This document shows, in pieces, positions 1-7,989 of a stretch of DNA of 36,669 nucleotides (positions are counted from its first letter, which is position 1; each line of letters starts with the position of its first letter). The notes beneath the pieces were generated by a model, which saw nothing but the letters and a program-made list of their open reading frames with translations, was not told the DNA's origin and searched no databases. The stretch is taken from positions 1-36,669 of IMG/VR virus record IMGVR_UViG_3300028610_001191; one strand, given 5' to 3'. Both the position numbers and the translations under genes were made by a program. This DNA comes from a virus.

Positions 1-1275
1 ACCAGCCGGATTACCAATGGCACGAAGAGCGTCAAGGGGATCAGCCCCAGGAGCGGGGATAGCAGAGGTTTCGATGGTGGCACCATCAGGGGTGGGACCA
101 GTGCCATAGATTGCTCGTGCTGTTTCAAGACGAGCCGCAGCTTCCCCGCCTGCTTTGTCATACCCAGCGAAACGCCAAGCGTTGTTCATCAGAGTGACAG
201 CTTCCTCGACCGAGGTGGCCTTCTCAAGAGCTGCCATCAGAGCCGGATCTTCCTGAAGGAAGAAAGCAGCCTGGGCCTCGGGAGATTTGTCGTCACCAGT
301 GAACTTCTGCATCGCTGCAAGACGATCACCATTCCAAGACATAACGCCACCAGCCCTGCGCTTACCATCCTTCCATGTGCCACTAGCGTTCTCCGCAGTG
401 AAGGCACTCTCATGTTGGCCTGTGGCAGCAATAGCAGCCAAGGCAAAAGGATTGCGAACCTTATCGGCAATCACAGTCATGAAACCACTCTCAGTTTCGG
501 TTTTGGTCTTGTAGCTTGGCAGAGCTGTCGGAGCAGGAGTACGGGCCTTCTCAACGAAAGCAGCTTCGTGGGTTGCAGCAATCTCAGGTTCCATGAGCCA
601 GCCGTTTTCATCTATCCAAACCCTCTCACCACTGGAGGATACCCAAGGTTCAATAGTTCCCGCAGGGGGAGCAGAAACAGCAGGAGTAGGAGCAGCACCA
701 GGGATCACAGGGACCGAAGCTTCAAGGGCAGCAGCGGCACCTCCAGGGGGAACAGTTGCGGTAGGCGCTCCAGTGGGAGCGACGACAGGTGCAGCTCCAG
801 TACCGGTGAGACCAAACTCTCTACCCTCCTCCGTACCTGCAATGAAACCAGGAGTAAGACCACGAAGCTCTGCACGGGCTGCAATCCGATCGACTTCCTC
901 TGCCGCCCGATCCACCTCGACAGCTTTCCTAATACCTGTGCTCGCAAGAGTGCTGGCAGTGGTTGCACGAGTAGATGCCAAACCAGCCGCATCAGCATAA
1001 AGCGCACTGACACGCTCTTTCATATCGGCAGAAATCCGCTTGCCCCTTAGACCACCACCCTCAAACCAGGCAGCAATTTCCTCTCGGTTTTTCAGACCGG
1101 AAATTTCAGCGAAAACCTCATCATCGGCTTTGGCTTCTTGGCCTGCCTGATAAGATGCAAGCACACCACCGGCAGCCTCAAAGCCCCGATCCAGGGAAAG
1201 ACCAGCCTGAGCCAAGATCTGAGACGTGCCCGTGAGATTGGGGGCTCGGGTAGGTTTGAGTTCGAGAACTGCCAT
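1..1275 (-). CDS. Internal virion protein with phage-tail lysozyme domain (partial)
   Basis: Open for 425 codons from an ATG at 1275 to the window edge, so the C-terminus is missing. AAGGAG lies ten bases upstream of the start. Residues about 1-150 are Ala-rich and helical, and 155-210 form a Pro/Ala/Thr-rich linker. Residues about 265-385 look like the Phage_lysozyme2 (phage tail lysozyme) family: a helix with GQHESAF (candidate catalytic Glu289), then GGVMSWNGDR, then an AQAAFFLQE helix. That family cleaves peptidoglycan from within virions. The gene is last in the late virion operon, on the side where the N4 virion RNA polymerase gene is expected, so it is probably an ejected internal protein that opens the cell wall. 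The lysozyme call is fairly sure; internal location is inferred. Confidence 0.72.
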   Translation of the reverse strand, partial: MAVLELKPTRAPNLTGTSQILAQAGLSLDRGFEAAGGVLASYQAGQEAKADDEVFAEISGLKNREEIAAWFEGGGLRGKRISADMKERVSALYADAAGLASTRATTASTLASTGIRKAVEVDRAAEEVDRIAARAELRGLTPGFIAGTEEGREFGLTGTGAAPVVAPTGAPTATVPPGGAAAALEASVPVIPGAAPTPAVSAPPAGTIEPWVSSSGERVWIDENGWLMEPEIAATHEAAFVEKARTPAPTALPSYKTKTETESGFMTVIADKVRNPFALAAIAATGQHESAFTAENASGTWKDGKRRAGGVMSWNGDRLAAMQKFTGDDKSPEAQAAFFLQEDPALMAALEKATSVEEAVTLMNNAWRFAGYDKAGGEAAARLETARAIYGTGPTPDGATIETSAIPAPGADPLDALRAIGNPAG

Positions 1276-1288
1276 CTGGTATCACTCC

Positions 1289-1702
1289 TTACAGACGATT
1301 TTCCGCAATCTTCGCATCAGCCTGCTCAGAACGACCTTCGGTCGCATAACGAGCACGGATACGATCTTCCAGTGCGGTATTATACACCTTGGTGGAATTT
1401 GCAAGGTTGGTCCGGAAAGCATCCTTCTGGAATTTCAGAGACTTCTTGGCCAGCTTCATCTGTTGGAAGCTGCTCCAGATGGAACCCAGGGTCTGCAATC
1501 CACCGAGAGCGAGACTGGCACCACCACCTTCGCCGAAGAAACCTTCACCAAAGAAACCACCACCACCTGCTCCAGCACCAATGGTGCTACCAGTACTGGT
1601 CAGGGCACCACTCGTGGCGCTAGGGGCACTTCCTGCAATAGCTCTGGATGCGAGAGGACCAACTCCACTGCTATCCAATGGGGGAATTCCATGTAGACTC
1701 AT
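1289..1702 (-). CDS. Small Gly-rich virion-operon protein
   Basis: 137 residues, with GAGGT about eight bases before the ATG at 1702. The N-terminal half is low-complexity Gly/Ala/Ser, with two tandem copies of GFFGEG near residues 49-59. The C-terminal half is a charged amphipathic helix ending in an Ala/Glu-rich tail. Glycine-rich hydrophobic segments followed by a helix are typical of small ejection proteins that sit next to large internal virion proteins. It lies 15 bases downstream of the 918-residue gene and 13 bases upstream of the lysozyme-domain gene, so it belongs to the same transcript. I do not recognise a named family; N4 has small virion proteins (gp51-gp53 region) in this position. 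A virion role is inferred from context. Confidence 0.6.
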   Translation of the reverse strand: MSLHGIPPLDSSGVGPLASRAIAGSAPSATSGALTSTGSTIGAGAGGGGFFGEGFFGEGGGASLALGGLQTLGSIWSSFQQMKLAKKSLKFQKDAFRTNLANSTKVYNTALEDRIRARYATEGRSEQADAKIAENRL

Positions 1703-1716
1703 GACGTTACCTCTTT

Positions 1717-4473
1717 TTACGACGGCAGTTCTAGGCTTAGATCTGCGAAATCATTGATCAGGGCCAGGTTGATATCAACAATATCCGAACCTGTCATTGT
1801 GGTTCTGTGGATGAAGACATCCAACGTCTCAGTGACATATCCACCATTGGACGATGAAGCATCATTGCCTCTCACACTGTCTGTAAGCTTTAATGGATCA
1901 AACATCAATCCACTATTTCCTCTAAGCTCTACGAGCATTTTTGAGATCTTGTCCATCCGCTCATTGAACTCTTCCAGATTGTCCTCCATCTTAGCGCCAA
2001 TCTCTGCAATGGCTCCCTGAGTATAACCCTCGTAACCATTTGCAATAGCAGACGTAAATTTCAAAAGGTTCTCTACGGTTGCAAGTTCGCTGAGACTACT
2101 AATATCAAAACCACCGGCAACACCCATGGTTATGGCCAGATTGACTACGGCAGCGATAATCGCACCCCACTTGGCACCAAATATGGCCGTGGCTCCGGCA
2201 GAGATGATCTGGGATATGGCAACAGCCACGAGAGCATTGACAATAGCACCAGCAAGAATGGCAGCCGTACCAGTCAAACCCATGGCTGCACCTATGGCAG
2301 CATTGGCACCAAGTATACCGACACCTCCTCCGGCTGGAGCAAAGATGACAGTAACCACAATCATAACAATGAAGATGATCAACATTCCAATGAAACCCTG
2401 GTACCATTTCTGCTTCACAATCTCGTAGGAGTTGAAGACGATGTTGGTATTGGCCGTAGCCATCTGGGTCGAGTCTTTGAGACCAAGGTCTTTCATGGTA
2501 TTGTAATGCAACGGGATGATGAAACCACTAGGATCCACCTCGTTAATAGCTTCTTTTGCATGAAGCTTGACTGCCTCACCGCCATATACAAAATTCTTGT
2601 GGACTAGGCCCCAGCATTCCAAGCTTTTCCAGTTAGTAGCGTCAACCTGCCAACCCAAATGTACCCGTTCAATTTTGAAATTTCTGGTGATGGCGTTGGG
2701 ATATACTCCAGATACCACTTCCCACTCAAGATCCACACCCTCAGTCCACCAAATTTCGCCTGCTACGGCGAGCAAACCTGTCTCGGTATTTGTGAGAGTA
2801 CCAGTGCCGGTGGTCTCCGTGATGTTTACGAAGTTGGTGCGCTGATCCGCATGGTCACATTGCTCGTCGGCAGGACGCAACGTAACAGAGGTCACTTCCG
2901 GCGAGGCCAATAAAGGTGTCGGAGGTCTTGCATCTCCATACCGAGGCCGAGACGAAAGCCCCTGGTCGAAGATCCAGTCATTCAGATCAGCCACTTCAGC
3001 CAAGTAGGTAGCCACCAAACTGGAGTAACCCGTCATGTAGGACGAAGAGGTGGTCTGGTGGGCAGATGCATTCTTGAGCCAAGTGTACATGTATTTGCGG
3101 CAAGCGGGCTCAATCACATTGAGAGAGACCCCGAAGTGTATAAATGCGTAGTCAATGTCATTGATGTCCGGGTTTTCCTCCACTTCGGTAACAAGCCTTG
3201 AAAACCTCTGACCACCACCAGAGGCACGTCTATAGGCTCGATTGGTTTTCTCATAGAGCCCGCTGCCTGTGATATCGTCGTATTCCGTGTTGGTGATCGA
3301 GTTATTATTTATCCGGATAGGTAGAAAGGGGAAATACTCAGCCTCCTCTGCGGTGGTGCTTACAGTCGCGAATAGGGCATCCAGAGTGGCGTTACCTGTG
3401 CCGATCTCGTAGCTGAACAGCTCTACACCGCCCTCCATTTTCAGGAGGGTAGTCGGCTGAGTATCAATACGCCAATCGTAAATTGGCCGGATATGTTCAC
3501 CTATCCTGGTTGTCGTGATAGTCTCAGTCTGACCTGCCACCGGGGTATTCTCATTGACCACAACTGAGACGGTGGTAGTGGTGCTGTAGATCTGCCGATA
3601 TTCGGAGATCTCCAGAAAATGCTCCGTAGAGATTGTCTCTTCGGTATTCCCATCGCCACCGTCATAAGTGATCTTGGACCAGGTTTCATCTAGACCATCG
3701 AAACCAGGGTTGTCACTGTCGGGAGTGGTCACGTCGGTATCCACCGGAAGGGTGGGAGGCTCAGAGCCAGTGTAGACCGTCACAACTCGTGTATCGAAGG
3801 TCATGGGGTAGTTGACCACGCCCGTGTTGACGGAGGCATCCAGGCCATAACCAGTCGTGGAAGGCTTGGTCAGCACTCCTACCGTGGTCCCACCTGTCAC
3901 CAGGCTGCCAACGCTGGCTGGTAGATAGTGGTAATACTCGGCTACGATATAGGATTTGGTCACGTCGTATGTACCGGCAGAAATCACAGTGGAACCTCCC
4001 GGAGGACTTGCCCACTGGATCGTGATGTCGTTGGTGATCTTGTCGTAGGATGTCACATAAGCTGTGTCATACCGATCCGGATGGTTATCCAAAACGTACT
4101 TCTCCACGATATGCTCATAGCTACCCGAAACCAGATTGGCCGACTGCATGGAGATAACCAAACCAGCAGGAGACCCAGGAGTAGGGATCTCCCCAGCCAC
4201 CACAGTAGGATCCACACTGGTCTCGCTGGTCACAGAAAATGTAGGCAAACCAGGATAGTTCTGCCTCACGCACCACTTATAAAATTGCCGTTGGTTCATC
4301 CCCGGACCATTGAGAAGATTGTAAGCAATCGCTTCCCCGAGGTAAGGATTATGAGGGGACATGACTGCCCCAAAGATCGTGTTCTTCAGGTAATCCGGAC
4401 GGGTCGCTTCGTCTCCGGCCATATTGTAAACCGTTGACGAAACGACAATAGTTTTACCACCCAACAGGCCCAT
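1717..4473 (-). CDS. Large virion protein with membrane-active segment (N4-like late operon)
   Basis: 918 residues, starting at ATG 4473 four bases after the stop of the upstream gene. Residues 1-680 are a beta-rich, Thr/Val/Tyr-rich region without transmembrane segments. Residues about 685-786 are strongly hydrophobic and Gly/Ala-rich, with several membrane-length stretches (one contains IIFIVMIVVTVIF). The last 130 residues are charged and helical, with a short coiled coil around 830-850. A soluble domain plus an internal hydrophobic block suits an ejection protein that inserts into the cell envelope, or a tail-hub protein. Position between the repeat coiled-coil protein and the small Gly-rich gene matches the internal-protein block of N4-like phages. 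No enzymatic motif was seen. Structural role is likely; the exact function is unknown. Confidence 0.6.
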   Translation of the reverse strand: MGLLGGKTIVVSSTVYNMAGDEATRPDYLKNTIFGAVMSPHNPYLGEAIAYNLLNGPGMNQRQFYKWCVRQNYPGLPTFSVTSETSVDPTVVAGEIPTPGSPAGLVISMQSANLVSGSYEHIVEKYVLDNHPDRYDTAYVTSYDKITNDITIQWASPPGGSTVISAGTYDVTKSYIVAEYYHYLPASVGSLVTGGTTVGVLTKPSTTGYGLDASVNTGVVNYPMTFDTRVVTVYTGSEPPTLPVDTDVTTPDSDNPGFDGLDETWSKITYDGGDGNTEETISTEHFLEISEYRQIYSTTTTVSVVVNENTPVAGQTETITTTRIGEHIRPIYDWRIDTQPTTLLKMEGGVELFSYEIGTGNATLDALFATVSTTAEEAEYFPFLPIRINNNSITNTEYDDITGSGLYEKTNRAYRRASGGGQRFSRLVTEVEENPDINDIDYAFIHFGVSLNVIEPACRKYMYTWLKNASAHQTTSSSYMTGYSSLVATYLAEVADLNDWIFDQGLSSRPRYGDARPPTPLLASPEVTSVTLRPADEQCDHADQRTNFVNITETTGTGTLTNTETGLLAVAGEIWWTEGVDLEWEVVSGVYPNAITRNFKIERVHLGWQVDATNWKSLECWGLVHKNFVYGGEAVKLHAKEAINEVDPSGFIIPLHYNTMKDLGLKDSTQMATANTNIVFNSYEIVKQKWYQGFIGMLIIFIVMIVVTVIFAPAGGGVGILGANAAIGAAMGLTGTAAILAGAIVNALVAVAISQIISAGATAIFGAKWGAIIAAVVNLAITMGVAGGFDISSLSELATVENLLKFTSAIANGYEGYTQGAIAEIGAKMEDNLEEFNERMDKISKMLVELRGNSGLMFDPLKLTDSVRGNDASSSNGGYVTETLDVFIHRTTMTGSDIVDINLALINDFADLSLELPS

Positions 4474-4477
4474 GGAC

Positions 4478-5743
4478 TTAGGTCGTCAGGTTGTTGTTGT
4501 CACGGACCCTTGCGAGGACGATATCAACCTGAGCGTTCACAAACTCAGTCGGAGCTGCCAGACCCTCATCGAGCGTCTTCTGAGTGATCCAGCTATCGAG
4601 ATACATCTTCGCAGTCTTGTGCTGGGCATCCTTCACGAAGCTGTCAATCTGCTGAGTGTAGAGAGCCTTCTGCTTGCCGATCGCACCAACGACGGTCACA
4701 GCGTCGCTACGAGTATCCAGGGTCTTGGCACGCTCAGCCTCGCCCTGCTCACTCAGCAAGGTCCGCTGACGGCCAAGGAGACCAGTGACAGGTGTCAGAC
4801 CATCGGAACGGTTGTCCAAGGTCTGGGCCCGCATGGCTTCCTTCTGCTCATTGATCAGATTGGTTTGTGCCGGGAGCTGGAAATTCAACTTATGCTGCTC
4901 CTGGGCATGAGCAATGACCACGGCATTATCCAGCTTGAACTGCTCCAAAGACGTTTGCAGAGGCAGGACAGTTGCCAACTGATACGCCTGAATATCCTTC
5001 TCAATCGGGAGAATTTCCCGATGATTGAACTCGTTGAGGGCAGCCTCGGAAGGAAGCACACGCTCATGCTTGACCCTCCGAATGGCCGCTTCTGCTGGCA
5101 GGATAAATTCACGCTCATAAGTCTTGAGAGCCAAATCAGCCGGAAGCAGGAAGTTCCGGTTGTAGGTCTCACTCTCATTCTTGGACTTGGTGAGGCAGTA
5201 TTCCACGTCGGCATTGGCGATCTTCATTTTGGTCAGACCGTATTCGGCACCAGAGTTCTGCATCTCGAAGACGGCTTTCTGCGTCTCCATTTTGACCTTC
5301 TCCAGTTCGATCAGAGCTTCAGTGGCTTTGATCTCAGCGATACGTGCATTCATCTGTGCCGTAACAGCATCCCAACGAGCTTTGTCCTTCGCAAGAAGGA
5401 AACTAACGCTCTGGCCGAGAACGGTTGTGAGGGCGTTCAGATAAACAGTGGCATACTGGTCTCCGGTGAGACGGTTGCCTTTGAATTCACGGGCAATGTG
5501 GATGTCCACTGAGGCCATGAGTACGTCGAAAACACCAGCACCATCCAGATCACCTGCGGTCAATTCGGCCAGTGTGGCAGCGGTGATATCTGTATACAGG
5601 GCGGAGGTGGTATCTGGAACAAATGAGTAAATTTCCCCCGACAGATCTACCGTCGGGGGAGTAGGGGCATCAGCCGTGAGAGAGGTATACAAGTGGTTGG
5701 CTTGTACGTCTGCATCGCAGTTAACTCCAGTATGTCCAGCCAT
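4478..5743 (-). CDS. Virion protein with tandem 15-residue coiled-coil repeats (gp54 position)
   Basis: 421 residues. The region from about residue 115 to 310 is almost all helix. From residue 199 it contains seven consecutive 15-residue repeats of the form hLPxE/Q-x2-L-x-E/K: the prolines at 201, 216, 231, 246, 261 and 291 are spaced exactly 15 (position 276 has Val). Upstream, EYGLTK (167) and EYCLTK (181) look like degenerate repeats. A second repeat of about 33 residues follows (RAQTLDNRSD at 305 and RAKTLDTRSD at 338). A 15-residue period suits a right-handed coiled coil or helical tube. The gene occupies the N4 gp54 position between the gp55-like and large virion genes, so an internal ejection or tail-tube protein is inferred. 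The start is the only in-frame ATG before the conserved N-terminus. Confidence 0.62.
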   Translation of the reverse strand: MAGHTGVNCDADVQANHLYTSLTADAPTPPTVDLSGEIYSFVPDTTSALYTDITAATLAELTAGDLDGAGVFDVLMASVDIHIAREFKGNRLTGDQYATVYLNALTTVLGQSVSFLLAKDKARWDAVTAQMNARIAEIKATEALIELEKVKMETQKAVFEMQNSGAEYGLTKMKIANADVEYCLTKSKNESETYNRNFLLPADLALKTYEREFILPAEAAIRRVKHERVLPSEAALNEFNHREILPIEKDIQAYQLATVLPLQTSLEQFKLDNAVVIAHAQEQHKLNFQLPAQTNLINEQKEAMRAQTLDNRSDGLTPVTGLLGRQRTLLSEQGEAERAKTLDTRSDAVTVVGAIGKQKALYTQQIDSFVKDAQHKTAKMYLDSWITQKTLDEGLAAPTEFVNAQVDIVLARVRDNNNLTT

Positions 5744-5774
5744 GGTGACTTCCTCTCAAGGCTTACGTTACGGT

Positions 5775-6410
5775 TCAGTCCGAGATGGACTGGCTTGCAG
5801 ACTGACGATCGGCCAGAGCTTTCAGCTCGTCTGGGGTCAGATCCGGCAGAATGGTGATGGCGAACTTGTTCACATAGGTGCTCTTGTAGGTCTTCACACC
5901 GAACGGGCTGCCCTTGACCGCCTTGCGGATCACGAACTTCTGGTCCTGGAGATGGTTCAGGATGATCTGGGGAATGTGGTAGCCACTCTCCGTGCCCTCG
6001 CCGAAGGGAATGAACTTGGACACCTTGCCGGTGTATTTGTTCATGACCGTGATGATCGCACCCGGCAACTCGGAGTCGGAAGGATCGAGATTGGTGATCT
6101 TCACACGACGCAGGACGAGAGCCTTGGCACGGACCACCTGACGAACCAACGCCTGGTTCTTGGGATCGATGTCATTGACGACCATGGTCTGAAGCTGAGC
6201 GAGAGTGGGCGGAGCTGCCTTCTGAGGAGCCTTCGGCATGATCTCAGGAAGGGGCTCATTGTCACCCAGAATACTCGCAGCACCCTGGTTCATGGGCTTG
6301 GTCATCTCGCGATTGATCTTCTCCTGGAGCGTCTTGGCACCGGTATTGCCGGAGAACTTGATGTTCAGCTCTGTTGCCTGCACTCGGAGACTTTCGATGT
6401 CGTTTGCCAT
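5775..6410 (-). CDS. gp55-like protein with N-terminal HeH/LEM-type helix pair
   Basis: 211 residues from ATG 6410. A longer reading upstream would run into the terminator hairpin and is rejected. Residues about 5-35 (a LRVQATELNIKF helix, NTGAKTL loop, then an EKINRE helix) resemble the small HeH/LEM/SAP-like fold seen at the start of many phage head proteins. Residues 85-200 form a beta-rich domain. It lies directly downstream of the capsid gene, behind a terminator, as gp55 does in N4. The terminator suggests that it and the genes beyond it are made at lower levels than the capsid. Function is unknown; a minor head role is plausible. Confidence 0.6.
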   Translation of the reverse strand: MANDIESLRVQATELNIKFSGNTGAKTLQEKINREMTKPMNQGAASILGDNEPLPEIMPKAPQKAAPPTLAQLQTMVVNDIDPKNQALVRQVVRAKALVLRRVKITNLDPSDSELPGAIITVMNKYTGKVSKFIPFGEGTESGYHIPQIILNHLQDQKFVIRKAVKGSPFGVKTYKSTYVNKFAITILPDLTPDELKALADRQSASQSISD

Positions 6411-6442
6411 GTTGTGTTCTTTCTGTTGTTTCCGGTTAAGTG

Positions 6443-6470
6443 AAAAAGGGCGGCTCACGATGAGCCGCCC
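6443..6470 (-). terminator. Rho-independent terminator downstream of the capsid gene
   Basis: Read on the minus strand: a perfect 10-bp stem GGGCGGCTCA/TGAGCCGCCC with a 3-base loop, followed at once by TTTTT. It sits 25 bases after the capsid stop codon and before the gp55-like gene. No clear promoter follows it, so it probably trims transcription past the abundantly needed capsid mRNA, with partial read-through. Confidence 0.88.
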
Positions 6471-6494
6471 CCTTTGTTAGCTCAGTCGCGCACC

Positions 6495-7952
6495 TTACTG
6501 AGGCGCAACCGCTTTGACAAGGCCAATCCGCTCGGCCCGCAGAGTGATGAACCCGTGGTAGAAGGTAATCGAGGAGAACCCGACCTTCCCGTAAGGATCG
6601 GCGACGGTCGCCATTTCCTTGCCAGGCTTCTTCACGATGATCTTGAACTTCTGCTTGCCACCCTTGGCACCCGAAGACTGGAGACCGACCGTGGCGAAGC
6701 TCTCACCACCGACAACCAGCATCGGGAAGACATCGTAGCGACCTTCGGTCACCTTGAAGCCAGGGTTGGTACCCTCGATGGCACCGGCACCGACCCAGTT
6801 CATCATGTTCGGAACCACGATGATCCGGAAGTCACCGACCGCACCAATCTCGCCATTCAGGATCGAACCCGCATCCGCATACTCGCGAACCGGCTTGAAG
6901 GCGGCATTGGACAGACCGTCAACCATGTTCTCGAACGTGGTCTGGAGATCGGAGCCGATATACATCAGGCGAGCAGCATTCACCGTCCGAGTATCGATCA
7001 TCCGCGAACCCTTGATGATCTTGGTATTCTTGGGGGTCCGGTTATCATCCAGAGCGATCGAGAGACGCTTCAGATCCGCATAGTCGACAACACCCTGGGC
7101 AGCACCCGCCTCACCAGAAAGCTCCTGGTCAGCCGTGGCAGTACCAGCGAAGACGATCGTACCGGCAGCCGACAGGATGTCGACCTGAAGCAGATCCTCG
7201 GTGACCTCGTTGGCACCAGCAACCAGCTCGCGGGACATATGCCCGTACAGCTCGCTATCGGTGTCGAAGGTCAGCGAGTCTTCGGTGAACTCGGTGAAGA
7301 AGCCATGCTCGGCCAGAGTACCCGAACGCTCGATACGGGTGAAGCCCACCCGGTTGACGCGACCACCGGTCTCCGTCAGCGTCGGCATACGAGCCGAAAT
7401 GGTACCGACATCCTTGGAGTTACCATAGATGTTACCACCACCTGTGAGGGCGACAGCACCGATAGCCAGGGCCAGAACCGCATCACGCTTGGTCGAGTTC
7501 AGATACTTCGCCTGAAGGCTGGCAGAACCAGTACCGGTCAGGGTCAGGGCAGTAAAGCCAGTACCGGAGAAACCAGAACCGTTGGCACCGTCGGTGCAGA
7601 CGATCGTGGAACCCACGTTGTCATCGATGGCGGTCTTGGCAGCGGCAGACGCCGCATCCGTGGTCTCCATGACGAGGCGAGGGAAAGTCACCCAGAACTC
7701 GGTCTGAGCAATGACGACGCCAGCGGCATCCAGCCCCTGATCGTTCAGGTTGCGTTCGTCGAGCAGCGGCACGTAGTAGTACACCTTCAGCTCTTTGCCG
7801 TAGTGCTTCGGCATCGAACGAACGTCGGCCAGCGGGCTGAAGAACATCAGCTCGGCAGCGTCGATCAGCGACCGGCGATCCCAGTACGAAGTGTTGAACT
7901 GGGTACCGATGCTCGACGCAGAGCCATTCGGGTCATTGTAAATCTGAGTCAT
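6495..7952 (-). CDS. Major capsid protein, N4-gp56 family
   Basis: 485 residues, with AAGGAA seven bases before ATG 7952. The N-terminus carries the family signature: YWDRRSLIDAAE, then SMPKHYGKELK, VPLLDERNLNDQGLDAAG (residues about 62-78). The middle has GGRVNRVGFTRIER (197-209) and TRTVNAARLMYIGS, and the C-terminus ends GKVGFSSITFYHGF-L-x-ERI-LVK, all as in N4 gp56. It forms the icosahedral shell. The protein is longer than N4 gp56 (about 400 residues); the extra length lies mainly at about 85-172, a Gly/Thr/Ala-rich stretch that may be an inserted surface domain. It follows the scaffold gene and is followed by a strong terminator. Codon use is strongly biased to C-ending codons, as expected for a highly expressed gene. 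Confidence 0.93.
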   Translation of the reverse strand: MTQIYNDPNGSASSIGTQFNTSYWDRRSLIDAAELMFFSPLADVRSMPKHYGKELKVYYYVPLLDERNLNDQGLDAAGVVIAQTEFWVTFPRLVMETTDAASAAAKTAIDDNVGSTIVCTDGANGSGFSGTGFTALTLTGTGSASLQAKYLNSTKRDAVLALAIGAVALTGGGNIYGNSKDVGTISARMPTLTETGGRVNRVGFTRIERSGTLAEHGFFTEFTEDSLTFDTDSELYGHMSRELVAGANEVTEDLLQVDILSAAGTIVFAGTATADQELSGEAGAAQGVVDYADLKRLSIALDDNRTPKNTKIIKGSRMIDTRTVNAARLMYIGSDLQTTFENMVDGLSNAAFKPVREYADAGSILNGEIGAVGDFRIIVVPNMMNWVGAGAIEGTNPGFKVTEGRYDVFPMLVVGGESFATVGLQSSGAKGGKQKFKIIVKKPGKEMATVADPYGKVGFSSITFYHGFITLRAERIGLVKAVAPQ

Positions 7953-7989
7953 GGTTCTTTCCTTTTAACTCTCTGTGGACCCCTTGGAT

